This document shows positions 23,550 through 33,753 of a stretch of 64,000 nucleotides of DNA, piece after piece; the stretch's first letter is position 1; every line of letters begins with the position of its first letter. A program made the translations under genes and the position numbers. The DNA comes from Amyelois transitella. Lineage: Eukaryota; Arthropoda; Insecta; Lepidoptera; Pyralidae. Under the pieces are notes generated by a model. That model did no database searches, was not told the origin of the DNA, and saw only the letters and a program-made list of their open reading frames with translations. The stretch lies in NCBI RefSeq assembly GCF_032362555.1, contig NC_083523.1, positions 2,331,501 through 2,395,500 on the forward strand, given 5' to 3'.

Positions 23550-23557
23550 TGACGTCA
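23550..23557. promoter_or_regulatory. CRE-like palindrome in the left arm
   Basis: TGACGTCA lies 80 bases upstream of the THAP ATG and is mirrored in the right arm at 24432-24439, 129 bases upstream of the minus-strand ATG. Its position in both arms fits a shared promoter element or a transposase-binding site. Confidence 0.4.
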
Positions 23558-23636
23558 CGCGGCACTCTCAGTGTTTATTTACTGTGAACTTTTCAGTTAC
23601 TTCGTACTTATTTACAGTATTGATAACTTTAAAATC

Positions 23637-23831
23637 ATGGAAGAAGCCAAAAAGGCATCTTATAAGTACTGTATAGTACCAAAGTGCACAAATACTACTC
23701 GAAAAACACCAGACAAATTGTTTTTTCGTATTCCAGACGATGCGAATATACGAAAACTGTGGTGTAAGGTGATGAGAAGGGATAATGTATCTCCTAAATC
23801 GCGTTTTTATTGTTGTGAAGATCATTTTAAC
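23637..23831 (+). CDS. THAP-type zinc finger, first exon of a transposon gene
   Basis: A 65-codon exon from ATG 23637 to the donor AAC|GTAAGT. It fits the THAP C2CH zinc-binding pattern: C12-x4-C17, then 42 residues, then C60-x2-H63 followed by F64. A tryptophan lies at residue 42, as in the family. THAP domains bind DNA and occur in transposases of the P and Kolobok groups and in many host proteins derived from them. The AVPTF box that closes the domain is missing because the exon ends just before it (phase 0). No partner exon follows within the element, so the gene is broken here. Confidence 0.75.
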
Positions 23832-24172
23832 GTAAGTATACTTTATTTAGGTACAGCATAGTGTGAATTAGTAAAAAGTACGTTTTGCATTAGCTATTAA
23901 ATCAGGATATAAATTTATAGAAATTAAATCATTAATATATATATCTCAGATACACACAAAGTCAAAGTTATTATACTTGAGTGAACTTCAATAATATAAC
24001 ATGTACTGTACTTATATTATTACCTTGTAGACGTAAAAATATAAGTTTCAGAGCAATGACAACTGGATATGTATAGGTTATGTTTTGGTGTATTATAAGT
24101 GAACTGCTGTATGCATTTATTAATAAAAATCCATGTTATGGGCTAAAATATTTTATGTAACATAATAATTAC

Positions 24173-24303
24173 CTTGCAGCTTTCACTCCTCTGATCTCTG
24201 CGCTCGTAAAATCGGGATTTGATGCAAAATATGATGTCATCATAAATGCATCTATTTTCGGTAGATTGTCCGATTGTGCTTTGACAAAACCAGCTTCAGT
24301 CAT
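24173..24303 (-). CDS. First exon of a second transposon gene, resembling SWIM/YqaJ-type protein N-termini
   Basis: ATG at 24303 (minus) opens 43 codons plus 2 bases, ending GCTGCAAG|GTAATT. The middle reads LPKIDAFMMTSYFASNPDF and then SAEIRGVKAAR. Insect proteins with a SWIM zinc finger followed by a YqaJ-type (lambda exonuclease-like) nuclease domain commonly start with a similar 'LPKxDxxMxxxFxxxxxFxSAExRGVKxxR' stretch. That match is from memory of the family; the nuclease itself is not present here. The exon converges on the THAP exon, and its promoter region lies in the right arm of the element. Confidence 0.5.
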
Positions 24304-24431
24304 CGTTCTACATTTACTACTAATCTAAACTAAACTCCACTACAATCAGCACAAGAAAACAGCTTTGAATGTTTATTTTTCTCACTACACAATAGGAGCT
24401 TCGATACCGATAAATTCAATGTTGTGCCGCA

Positions 24432-24439
24432 TGACGTCA
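24432..24439. promoter_or_regulatory. CRE-like palindrome in the right arm
   Basis: TGACGTCA, the mirror of 23550-23557. It is followed on the minus strand by the same TGCGGCAC context. Confidence 0.4.
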
Positions 24440-24622
24440 CATTTTGGTCGACCAATGGTGGCGCGTTTTGCTATCTTGAATTTCGCGCCGTTATTTTGCA
24501 CTTTTTGGATAATCATTTAGGGGTTTAAATAATAAGTAAATGAAAAAAAAACCTTTCGATTATAATATGACGGTAATAAGTATTCGAGAAAAAAATACTT
24601 TAGGCCATTTAAAATTTTATGC

Positions 24623-24634
24623 ATATCCCCTATT
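24623..24634 (-). repeat. Right terminal inverted repeat of the THAP element
   Basis: ATATCCCCTATT, the complement of the left end. Confidence 0.7.
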
Positions 24635-25128
24635 GTTGTAGGGCTATTGGAATGTAGACGTATTGAAACAATAGATGGGTATTATTGAAGTTGATCAAAA
24701 GCATTCTTCTGTTTTCGGGTTCAATCAGCCACAAGCGATCTAGTTCTTATACAAAGTATATTGTAAAATATATATTTTTTTACTTTGATCGTCCAGCCAG
24801 CTGATTCTTAGTAATGTATTCTTTTCGTCTGCCGTTTTTGGATACCTATTATCTTATTATACTTACATAGCCTGCCCAATAAAGTAAAAAAATATATTAA
24901 AGGTTATTAATGTATAGCTTCTTCGGGCAGATGATGTCTTAATAAAAAACTCCTTTTAAGGTTTCTTACGTGTCTATTGTTTCGAACGAATAGAGAAATG
25001 GTGTTAAGTAAACGAAAAAGTATTGTGTAGAGCTAATGTATTTTAATACAAATGTTGGAAATTGTCTATTTGTTATTGACAGGTCCAATAATTTAAAGCG
25101 TGGGGTCTAAAGGTGCGATTTCTATGAT

Positions 25129-25174
25129 CGGTGTGCCTATATGTGAAGTCAACCAATCACATATAGGCACACCG
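25129..25174. repeat. Perfect 18-bp hairpin
   Basis: CGGTGTGCCTATATGTGA at 25129-25146 is exactly complementary to 25157-25174, with a 10-base loop. No coding sequence or named repeat explains it. Confidence 0.9.
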
Positions 25175-26099
25175 AGAGCTTATCAATCGAGGGTGTTACC
25201 TGATTGGTCAATTTAAATGTCAAACCGATTCCACTAATAATTACGCACTATTCTGAAGTTGCGCTTTGGTACACTTTTTCCTGTTAAACAAACTTGTATA
25301 CCTAATCAAAGGTAATAGAGCTCAATTTAGGTTATTCTCAAATGTTATGACAAATGCCAACTTCAGAGTAATCCCACAGAGTCACAATGAGAACTATGTC
25401 CGTCACGAATCTCTGTGAGGTAAATGGTGAACTGTTTTATTTTTTCTAATTATTTAAATGCATTCATTTAATAAAATAATAAATAAAAATCTATAACCCT
25501 GACATCATTAAACCTTGACATGACAAAAAAAATTATATATTATCATAAAATTTTTATTTTCAGTTCACCTTTAAATATATCTGCGATTCGTGGGAGGAAA
25601 ACAAATATATAATATAATTTTATATCATTACAGCTCAGTAGAGTTTTGGAGACATGGTTTATAAAAATATTAGATTAGAACCCATTCTTAACGGAAATGA
25701 TGTTTTGATTTTGACTGACTGTTATCAAACATATCTCGAAGAATGAAAATAAAGAATGGAAAGAATTACCCTTATAATTTGCAAGGTAAAAATTATATGC
25801 ATAATATAAATTAAAATGTCTCTAAACTCTTGTCTACTGAGAAATTTATCGTTAATGTATCGTCCATTTTTGAATTGCAAAAATACAGCTATTTACAAAG
25901 TCGATATTTTGTTTTGTTTTTTTATATTTCCCTAGTCCAATTTTTTTTAATAAAACCATGCAGTAACGTTACCTATATGTTTGACCCATTGTGTCCCGAT
26001 TGTCCCCGCTAAGTCCGAATTGGAAAAAACCTTTTTTCCCACTCGTTCCGCTAAAGACAGAGAGTTCAAAATGCATCGCAACATTATAGTTGAAAATCT
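25175..26099. other. Stretch without recognised gene
   Basis: AT-rich, with no convincing coding or repeat signal. Confidence 0.45.
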
Positions 26100-26369
26100 G
26101 TACTGATATTATAAAGCTGAAGAGTTTGTTTGTTTGTTTGAACGCGCTCATCTCAGGAACTACTGGTTCGAATTGAAAAATTCTTTTTGCGTTGAATAGA
26201 CCATTTGTCGAGGAAGGCTTTAGGCTATATAACATCACGCTGCAACTTTAAGGAGCGAAGAAATAATGGAAAATGTGGAAAAAAAACCGGGAAAATTATT
26301 CATCCTTGAGGGATTCAATGATGCCCAAAATAACTATGCCACGCGGACGAAGACGCGGGCACAGCTAGT
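26100..26369 (+). mobile_element. Non-autonomous Helitron-like element, short
   Basis: From 'tactgatattataaagctga' to 'gacgcgggcacagctagt', so both ends of the family are present. The matching family member at 15664-16267 is on the other strand. Confidence 0.6.
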
Positions 26370-26384
26370 GTTATATACACATAC

Positions 26385-26490
26385 ATACATAAATCACGCC
26401 ACTTTCCCGGAGCGATAGGCAGAGACTACACCTTTCGATTTGCCACGATAACTACACACTTCTTCGCTTTATCCACATTCATAACTATTC
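26385..26490 (-). repeat. Family B fragment
   Basis: 'aaatcacgccactttcccgg' to 'atccacattcataact'. The next 30 bases (26490-26520) are a stray Helitron 3' end finishing in CAGCTAGT, nested in or joined to it. Confidence 0.65.
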
Positions 26491-26711
26491 CACGCGGACG
26501 AAGTCGCGAGCACAGCTAGTAATGATAATAATGCCTGAGTTCTTATTGACCTACCTGCTAGACTGCGGCTTGCATCAGGTCGGCGATTCGGTCTGGCGTT
26601 CGACCGGGTCGGGTCGCAATCAAGGTCTGGGTCCATTGTGAATGGCCACGCGTGGTAAATTAGTGCAGGTCGTTGTCTTAGAAAGATATCGGTTGGTAGA
26701 TGACGATTGTA

Positions 26712-26850
26712 TGTACATACATACATAAAATTACGCCTTTTTCCCGGAGGGGTAGGCAGAGATTACCTCTTTCCACTTGCCACGATCTCTGCATACTTCC
26801 TTCGCTTCATACACATTCGTAACTCTCTTCATGCAAGCTCGGCGGTTTAA
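26712..26850 (-). repeat. Family B fragment
   Basis: Begins with a TACATACATACA tract and keeps 'ttgccacgatctctgcatac' and 'catgcaagctcggcggttt'. Confidence 0.7.
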
Positions 26851-26894
26851 TTTTATAAGGATTGTATTTGACATATAAACTTATATTAATATAT

Positions 26895-27072
26895 AATCTC
26901 GTGTTTATCCCTTATGAGGTAGACAGAGCTAAAAATCTGCAAATACCGAAACGTTTAGCTGTATGGCTTATTGGGATTTGATATTTCAACAGTGGTTGCT
27001 AGCCTATCACACTTAGTCGCCTCTTACGACGAGGGAGGGGTCATTTTCTTAAGTGTCGGGAACCACACTGCA
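26895..27072 (-). repeat. Family A fragment, diverged
   Basis: Recognisable by 'ttatcccttatgaggtagac', 'ttagtcgcctcttacgac' and 'gtcgggaaccacac'. The middle part is eroded. Confidence 0.5.
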
Positions 27073-27184
27073 AGGTCTTGGAGTTTTGTGACATGTATGA
27101 ATTTCTCTCTCATTGCATTTTCTTGGTACCTCGGCCTACGGTTCGAAATCTGGGGTCCGTTGAAACGTCATTCTATTAGCGGAA

Positions 27185-27429
27185 TAGTTATTTTGGGCAT
27201 CGTTGAAGCCCTCAAGGATGAATAATTTTCCCCGTTTTTTTCACATATTCCATTATTTCTTTGCTCCTTATAGTTGCAGCGTGATGTTATATAGCCTAAA
27301 GCCTTCCTCGATAAATGGTCTGTCTATTCAACGCAAAAATAATTTTTCAATTTTACCCAGTAGTTCCTGAGATAAGCGCGTTCAAACAAACCAACAAACT
27401 CTTCAGCTTTATAATATTAGTATAGATAG
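27185..27429 (-). repeat. Helitron-like element, 3'-truncated
   Basis: The minus strand begins 'tctatactaatattataaag' at 27428 and follows the 15664-16267 copy, but ends before the CTAGT terminus. Confidence 0.55.
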
Positions 27430-27651
27430 TGGTAGGTATATTTCCTATGTCGATGGCGATGTTGTTTGATTATTTTTATTGTGATCAAAAATCACGACGT
27501 TTCAATTCATGTATGTATAAAGATGTTTGAGGAAATCTTTTCACAAACAATTTTTCCGAATAATGTTTTTTTTTATGATAGCATAAATGTTCTTGTAGTA
27601 TTTGATAATAATTTAAATTGTTATAAAAAAGACAAATTTTAAATGAATTCT

Positions 27652-28881
27652 TTACATTTTAAATTGTTTGAAGGAATCTTTTTCAATATATGTATGTCGA
27701 ATTCCTTGTGCCGAAACGTGAAAACCAACAAACTCTAGTTCCGATACTCCAAAACAACATTTAGACTGATTAATTGTTAATCCAAACTTGTTTAAACGCT
27801 CAAATAATAGTCGAAGATGTTCCCTATGTTCTGCCTCACTTGTACTTGCTATGATGACGTCATCGATATAACTGAATACAAAATCCAACCCTTGTAAGAC
27901 TGTATGATGCATGAACCTTTGGAAGGATTGCGCTGCATTTCGTAGTCCGAAGGTCATTCTCGTAAATTCGAAAAGTCCGAATGGGGTAATTATTGCTGTT
28001 TTCTCGATGTCGTCGTCATTAATGGGTATAAAATGATACGATCGATTTACGTCGATACGTGAAAAAATTGTTTTACCTGCCAGGACGTAGGTGAAATCGT
28101 GCAGGCGCGGAATGGGATATCTGTCCGGTTTGGTGATGGCGTTTAGCTGCCGATAGTCACCACATGGCCGGATGTCTCCATTCTTTTTCGGGACGATATG
28201 CAGTGGGCTTGCCCACGCGCTCTTGGATGGCCTGCAAATACCTAATTCTACCATTAACTTAAATTCTTCTTTTACCTTCTGCAAACGATCTGGCGGTAAC
28301 GGTCTTGCTCTAGCGTGAACCGGTGGTCCGGTTGTCTCGATGTAGTGCTTCTCTGAATGCTGTGGAGGTTCTTTAAAAGACATGGGTTTCGTTATGTCTG
28401 GAAAAAGTTTAAGTAAATCGTGATACGGATGATTTTCGGATAAAGTCGTGACAGATGCGTTAATACAACTTTGAACACTGGCAATAACATTAAGATTTGT
28501 TAGCGTGTCGATTAAACGCCTATTATTTAAATCAACTATCAGTTTATAGTGGCTTAAAAAGTCTGCTCCTATAATTGGTTGTTTAACGTCAGCTATAATA
28601 AACGTCCAACGTAATTCGCGCCTTATGTTAAGATCTAGGGTCAATGTGCGAGTACCATAGGTTTTTATTTGAGTCCCGTTGGCTGCAAATAAAACATAAT
28701 CGTTTGAATCGTGCATGAAACTGCGTTTATTAGCCGTGGGGGGCAATACTGACACATTGGCACCTGTATCTATTAAAAAACTTAGCTTACTATTTTTATC
28801 CGTGATACACAACCGACGGTTTGTTCCCTCGATACAGCTTCCCGTCGCCGACTGTACGGTTGCTAGTTTTCCGACTTCCAT
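27652..28881 (-). CDS. Gypsy-type pol fragment: aspartic protease and reverse transcriptase
   Basis: A 409-codon frame overlaps the end of gag by 19 bases and sits in the -1 frame relative to it. A retropepsin active site ([12 protein letters not shown]) lies near residues 37-48. The RT follows from about residue 195 with the [13 protein letters not shown] block, the catalytic aspartate block with [21 protein letters not shown] and the YIDD box. After the thumb start ([10 protein letters not shown]) the reading departs from the family and stops, so the 3' part of pol is cut off near 27700. The overlap with gag is the usual arrangement for -1 ribosomal frameshifting; the pol frame carries a stop 15 bases before its first ATG, so any shift must occur in the short overlap. 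Confidence 0.85.
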   Translation of the reverse strand: MEVGKLATVQSATGSCIEGTNRRLCITDKNSKLSFLIDTGANVSVLPPTANKRSFMHDSNDYVLFAANGTQIKTYGTRTLTLDLNIRRELRWTFIIADVKQPIIGADFLSHYKLIVDLNNRRLIDTLTNLNVIASVQSCINASVTTLSENHPYHDLLKLFPDITKPMSFKEPPQHSEKHYIETTGPPVHARARPLPPDRLQKVKEEFKLMVELGICRPSKSAWASPLHIVPKKNGDIRPCGDYRQLNAITKPDRYPIPRLHDFTYVLAGKTIFSRIDVNRSYHFIPINDDDIEKTAIITPFGLFEFTRMTFGLRNAAQSFQRFMHHTVLQGLDFVFSYIDDVIIASTSEAEHREHLRLLFERLNKFGLTINQSKCCFGVSELEFVGFHVSAQGIRHTYIEKDSFKQFKM

Positions 28882-29642
28882 GCGCAGGGGTCTCTACATT
28901 TCTTCGCTTCCTTCCCGAACCGGTAGTGGAAGAAACATAGGTAGTTCTCTTTTCTCGTACCAGATTGATCTCTTCTTTGGCCATAACCGCGTCCTCTGTA
29001 CCGCTGATTCGACCTACTGCGACTGCGCGTGTTAAACTTCCCTCGTCGTAGCTCTGCGACTTCTAAAGTAAGCTTTGCTATGGCCTCAGATAGGTGATTT
29101 GACTGCTGCTCCTGTGTGACGGCTGCCACTTCTATTGGTCGGGTCGTCTCCATCACTTTGTCTGCTACCTCTGCGAGTTTGTCAGCATCTTCCAAGGTGG
29201 TGGCTGCTAACACCGTTCGCAATGCCGTCGGGAGATGATTCTGCCATAAAACTAGCAGCGTCTGTGACGATACGCGCGTTCCTGCTAAGCTTTTCATACG
29301 CCTGAGAAGTTGTGAGGGTTTCTGATCGCCGAGCTGCATCTCGCCCATTAGTTTTTGAATGCGTTTAGTCTCTGATTCTTCATAGATGTCTAGTAGATGT
29401 TTTTTCAAAGCATCATATTTCTTGTCCTCAGGTGGTGTCTCCAAGAACGCTGCTACTTGCTGTATAACTTGTTTGCTCAGTTTAGCAATGAGTAATTGGT
29501 ACTTTGCGTTATCGTTGGCCTTTTGAGGAGCCACTGCCGCTTCGAAATGTATAAACCACAACGCCGGCTGGTCCGTCCAAAATTCGGGAATGCGCGCCGC
29601 TACAGAAATCAATACAACCTCCGGTTTATCTTCCTCCGACAT
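28863..29642 (-). CDS. Gypsy-type gag polyprotein
   Basis: 259 residues from ATG 29642. A capsid-like helical region is followed by an arginine-rich, RNA-binding stretch (about residues 205-232) and one cysteine/histidine cluster ([14 protein letters not shown], then DPC) that fits the single zinc knuckle of this gag group. The start [17 protein letters not shown] is typical of gag from insect gypsy elements that lack long leaders. The frame is intact over its whole length. Confidence 0.8.
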   Translation of the reverse strand: MSEEDKPEVVLISVAARIPEFWTDQPALWFIHFEAAVAPQKANDNAKYQLLIAKLSKQVIQQVAAFLETPPEDKKYDALKKHLLDIYEESETKRIQKLMGEMQLGDQKPSQLLRRMKSLAGTRVSSQTLLVLWQNHLPTALRTVLAATTLEDADKLAEVADKVMETTRPIEVAAVTQEQQSNHLSEAIAKLTLEVAELRRGKFNTRSRSRSNQRYRGRGYGQRRDQSGTRKENYLCFFHYRFGKEAKKCRDPCAWKSEN

Positions 29643-29765
29643 CTTCGTTACTTTTCACTGTCCGCAGAGAGTGACTGAAGGGTACCGAGTGTGAGTCAAC
29701 CTACCGACGCTTGAAATTGAGTCGCCCCGCCAAACGTTACTTGCACTGAAAGTCACTTTACTGCA

Positions 29766-29780
29766 CACGGGTGTCACCAC
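29766..29780 (-). other. Candidate primer-binding site of the LTR element
   Basis: On the minus strand TGGTGACACCCGTG follows the predicted LTR end by one base. TGG is expected opposite a tRNA 3' CCA. I could not assign the tRNA species. Confidence 0.45.
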
Positions 29781-30079
29781 TGTTAGTCTGTTACTATTAT
29801 GTCTATATCGAATGATTAACTTCACTGTCTCTAAGGTAATCACTTTCCAGGTAATGTTTAGAAGGATTTAGTGTTCCAGTAAAACAACTCAATGCAGTTC
29901 ACGAAAGCTTCGCTTATATTGGTACCGAAATTATAATTAGCACATACAGTACATAGAGAAAACGAAAGATAAAGTTCACATAACACAAATTACACAGAGT
30001 ATAGAAGTACAGGTTATGTGTGTTGTGTTGGTCGGTAGGCCGACACGGGACGACTGGCTCTACTTAGCTATCGGCTACA
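29781..30079 (-). repeat. Probable 5' LTR
   Basis: On the minus strand it reads TGTAGCC...ACTAACA, about 299 bases, with TG/CA ends, a TATA-like ATATAAG near 29918 and the candidate PBS just after it. There is no second LTR in the window to confirm the edges. Confidence 0.45.
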
Positions 30080-30269
30080 GGAATGCTGATTTGGCGCAAA
30101 TGCCTGAGTGTGTACACCCCTACAAAGTCCTTAATCTTAATAAATAAGCCCTTGCTCAAAGTTTACTTTGCCTTATGTGCCTTTTTTATTTTATCTTGTC
30201 GTATGCACCTGTCCACAATAATAATAAGGAGAATAATTTATTTATTTTTTATATTATGTATTTTTGTAT

Positions 30270-30456
30270 GTTTGTTAACCGACTTCAAAAAAGCAGGAGG
30301 TTCTCAATTTGACCAATATTTTTTGACGAATAAACCCAAAAACTAATGGATTGATTTTACGAAATTTTGCCCAGATATATAAAAGACCATCGGGATTGAT
30401 CGGTTCCTTTTTCTGGAATTTCCCATGGGAGCGAAGCCCCGAGCAAAAGCGAGTAT
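30270..30456 (+). repeat. Helitron-like repeat ('ccgacttcaaaaa' family)
   Basis: Starts 'gttaaccgacttcaaaaaag' and ends with a GC-rich 'gagcgaagccccgagcaaaa' followed by a degraded CTAGT (GCGAGT). A minus-strand relative is at 52467-52590. Confidence 0.45.
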
Positions 30457-31001
30457 GAAATAGATAAATTAACGACCTGACAAGAGTAGACTTAAAAACT
30501 TGATTGATTGTACGGTTTTCTTTTTCAGGAATCCTTAGATTGTTATTGGATAGATATTTCAAAAATATTTTATGTAAGAGTTATAGATAATTAAGTAGAT
30601 ATTGCTTACAAAATAGTTAAACCTATAAGGGCGCCATTTTACCTACTAATATTGAAATGTTTGCTCTTGAAGAGATCACGGCTACGGTCTTTGATGAATT
30701 AGGTTAATAAAAATTCATTCTAAAATATAGTTTAAAACATAGTTAGCACTTTATTAGGACGTCAAATCAATTAGTAACTAGGCTTGATCAGATGCACTAT
30801 AATAATACAGCGTGGCTGACTTTAAGAAATAACAATCCAACATTGTGCATGGGAAATTTCACAATGTTAGTGACCCGGTCGGGTCCATTGTTAAAGAACA
30901 ATATGCGACGGCTGGCGGATATAATAAACAATTAATAAAAACAGCATTAGAAACGGACATTTCCAGTTTAGATCGTAGCCACCTGATGTAAACACGCGAA
31001 A

Positions 31002-32672
31002 ATGAGGCTCTTGATAATGTTACTGTACATCTCGCGAGTTCATCCCGAATTACAGGTGAAACATAATATTTTTGTGTCAAGGAAATCCAGATCATATTTG
31101 GCACCATCAGGGCAAAACTTCTATTATAGCAATTATGATAGTGATTACGAATACAGTCCAGGATCGCATGGCAGCGATAGTCGTCACGGATCATTTGAGA
31201 TCAATAAGGACTCTATGGATTCCACAGTTCCAAGTTACATTTACCATCATCCTCCGGTGAATGAACATAGTATACGTTTAAGTGACATTGATATTCCTCA
31301 TACTACTGTAACTCCAGTTACAACGCCGTGGGTCACCGAGCATTACGAAGAACCGACCACGAAGTATGACATCGATTACGAGAGAATAAAATCAGAAGCT
31401 CGATACAATTCAAGATTTCTGCCGTCGAAATTTAAGTCGGACATAATGTATGAGAGACTAAAATCCCTAATGCATTACAAACCATATTCAGATCACAAAA
31501 TTGACGAAATAGAATTCGACATCAGCAACAAGTATCATAGTGATGATGGTGATGACATTAGAACTACTTCTACCACTAATAACGATATATTCCCCTACTT
31601 CTACCATGGCCCTTACGAATTCGAATACGATTCAAATGCCGATAAGGCAAAAGAAAAACGTTATACTGCTGATAAATATCACAGTGTGATTCCTGTGCAT
31701 GAGAATATAAGTGATGATATTCCACCTAATTATCATTATAGTGATCCAATAAAAGATCCACCGATATATACTGCAACCACCGAAAGTAGCCCGGTAGCCG
31801 GAGACACTGGATTTTTTTCATACGTTTTGAATGATTATTTTGATAAAGCCAGCGATGAAGATCCATTAACATTTCATGGCGTTGGCGAGTGGGGAAAAAA
31901 CATTCAATACGATTCAAATTACTATGACGACGATCACAGACTTAGAAGCCATCCTAGTAAAAATGATTACCGTTATCATCCTACTCCTAATTACATAAAT
32001 AAAGATGTAACAGCAGCTCATGGAGGATATGACACCGGGAAAAGGCATATCAAGACTAATTATAATTTCTATACTACCCCAAGCTACATAAATAACGACG
32101 AATATTTATCTAATGGTGACTCTGTGACAGAGAGTGGTCATACCAGTAAAAGTGAATACAACAAAGGCGCAAAAACACATGAATCGAAATCAAGTGACAA
32201 AGTGGGATACGAAAACAATGCAGCGGGACACAAAAGTTTTAAAGACATAGCTGATTCTCTAGCACATAAGTTCGGTTCAGAAAATCACGCCAGAGATACA
32301 AAACACAAGTTGAAGCATAATCAAGATCGCGGAGAGAACAAGAGAGGTTTTCATAGAATTTATCATAAAGATGAATTCATGGAGGATAAGGAATATTTTG
32401 ATAACAGTAACAGTAGTTCTCGTGGCGAAGATAAAGGCAGTTCATCAGTACGCAACGGTGGATCAGAAGCTGTGTTGAAGTCACTAGCTACAGCGCATCT
32501 AGGGGATGAATCCAATGCGGTGAGACATGCGGGTGATCGGGAAAACAAACAGTCAAAAAATAGTTCTCGTGGGCATAGTTCTTCAAAAGCTGCGGAAAGT
32601 GAATTCAAGAAGTATAGGGATCTAGCTAAGAAAACTGCTGATGGTTATAGTGATTATGGTGGTCGATTTTAG
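31002..32672 (+). CDS. Secreted protein with DUF4779-like C-terminus (556 aa)
   Basis: A single uninterrupted exon. The ATG is followed by a short hydrophobic N-terminus (MRLLIMLLYIS), a likely signal peptide. The first two thirds are low-complexity and rich in Tyr, Asp, His and Ser, with proline/threonine stretches (VTPVTTPWVTEHYEEPTTK). The C-terminal third carries the motif this locus's family shares: GFHRIYHKDEFMEDKEYFD at about residues 449-467. The end is lysine/serine-rich and finishes GYSDYGGRF. It is the longest and most diverged of the four paralogues (others at 39227, 43286 and 46278). Function unknown; composition suggests an extracellular or cuticle-associated matrix protein, which is inference only. 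Confidence 0.8.
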   Translation: MRLLIMLLYISRVHPELQVKHNIFVSRKSRSYLAPSGQNFYYSNYDSDYEYSPGSHGSDSRHGSFEINKDSMDSTVPSYIYHHPPVNEHSIRLSDIDIPHTTVTPVTTPWVTEHYEEPTTKYDIDYERIKSEARYNSRFLPSKFKSDIMYERLKSLMHYKPYSDHKIDEIEFDISNKYHSDDGDDIRTTSTTNNDIFPYFYHGPYEFEYDSNADKAKEKRYTADKYHSVIPVHENISDDIPPNYHYSDPIKDPPIYTATTESSPVAGDTGFFSYVLNDYFDKASDEDPLTFHGVGEWGKNIQYDSNYYDDDHRLRSHPSKNDYRYHPTPNYINKDVTAAHGGYDTGKRHIKTNYNFYTTPSYINNDEYLSNGDSVTESGHTSKSEYNKGAKTHESKSSDKVGYENNAAGHKSFKDIADSLAHKFGSENHARDTKHKLKHNQDRGENKRGFHRIYHKDEFMEDKEYFDNSNSSSRGEDKGSSSVRNGGSEAVLKSLATAHLGDESNAVRHAGDRENKQSKNSSRGHSSSKAAESEFKKYRDLAKKTADGYSDYGGRF

Positions 32673-32977
32673 GATTAGTACCAAGGGCAACTTGTTGAAA
32701 AAATTATGTATCAATAGATTAAATGTACATGCTAACGTGTGCTGCCGATTTAGGTAAAAATAAGTGAAAGTGATATTGTTGTACGGACAATGCAGTCATT
32801 ACTATATTACTTCAGTTAGTTGGGACTATAAAGATTAAGGTGATGAGACGGTTTTGTAACTGAAATATTAATGAGAAATGTTTAATCATTTGCTTTATTT
32901 CGGGTAGTTTATTCTTTCCGAGTTATGTATTTATGTAAAAAGGTGGTAAAATAGCTTACGATACATAGCTCGGAAAA

Positions 32978-32983
32978 AATAAA
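32978..32983 (+). terminator. Candidate polyadenylation signal of the gene at 31002
   Basis: AATAAA about 300 bases after the stop at 32672. Confidence 0.45.
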
Positions 32984-33753
32984 TCACTACAGTTCTATTT
33001 AATTTTATATTTTTATACTGTACTCAATGTTTTGAAAATAAAACGTAAAATCTTTTTGTTCTGTTTATTTACACACCACACCACAATATATGCATAATAC
33101 AAATTGATAACAAAATATAAACACAATAAAATAAATGTACTTAAAATTATATAATAACTAAGATAGAAATTGCCTTTTAATTTTTGTTCATGGTGCATAT
33201 TCATAATAACATTCCCATCTCTTATCTTTCGCGCTAACTTGTCTAAACTTCCAAGAGTTTTTATTAGTCCGATTTGAATCAACTTTTACAAGCATGACCT
33301 TTAAAAATTTACCTTATATTTTTCTTACCATCAGGCGATTGACGCCAAACACTTTCGAATTTAAAAAAAAAATATAAAAATGAAAAGCATCATTTGGAAA
33401 ATGATAAGTTAGTCCTGTGCCTTGATCAGATAGGCTATGGAAAATATCTTTTGTAATTCTAGGTAATGGAATTAGTGTTTTTAAACTGGTTGAGAACAAC
33501 AACTGTAAATATAGAATTAAGGTTCTGAAATAAATAAATAAACAAAACATATTCATAATCTTTGGTACTTACATTTTCCAAAAATATAATATTTTTTGGA
33601 CAATCATTCAGAAGATAAATATGGAATAAGTAGATAATTTTTTCTTTCATAGATATTGTTCAAACCTTTACTGATCAACCTTAGAAAAATGAAGCCGCGA
33701 GAAATAGAATATTTCTTAATAAATATTTATTTATATTCTACGATATGACATAA
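32984..33753. other. Intergenic stretch between convergent genes
   Basis: No gene or repeat was recognised; the 3' UTR of the minus-strand gene at 33754 must lie here. Confidence 0.45.

Larger units (their letters stand above)
23381..24630. mobile_element. Inverted-repeat DNA transposon with remnants of two convergent genes
   Basis: The ends are inverted copies: AATAGGGGATAT at 23377-23388 and its complement at 24623-24634. If GGGGATAT is taken as the terminus, TA is duplicated on both sides (23379-23380 and 24631-24632). Longer subterminal similarity includes TGACGTCA(c/t)GCGGCAC in both arms (23550-23564 and the complement of 24424-24439), each about 170-200 bases from its end. Between the arms lie a THAP-domain first exon on plus (23637-23831) and another first exon on minus (24173-24303), each ending at a good GT donor, with only about 340 bases between the donors and no downstream exons. 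I infer an internally deleted copy of a larger two-gene element. Confidence 0.7.
27652..30079 (-). mobile_element. 3'-truncated gypsy-type LTR retroelement
   Basis: In minus-strand order: probable 5' LTR (30079-29781), primer-binding site, leader, gag (29642-28863), then protease and reverse transcriptase in the -1 frame (28881-27652). Sequence similarity to RT ends shortly after the [10 protein letters not shown] segment, and RNase H, integrase and a 3' LTR are all missing. No envelope-like gene is seen. The insertion is old or damaged and cannot move without help. Confidence 0.8.

Noticed and set aside
27430-27651. A 3' LTR for the truncated gypsy-type element
   Set aside because: Nothing there resembles the proposed LTR at 29781-30079; the element simply breaks off near 27700.
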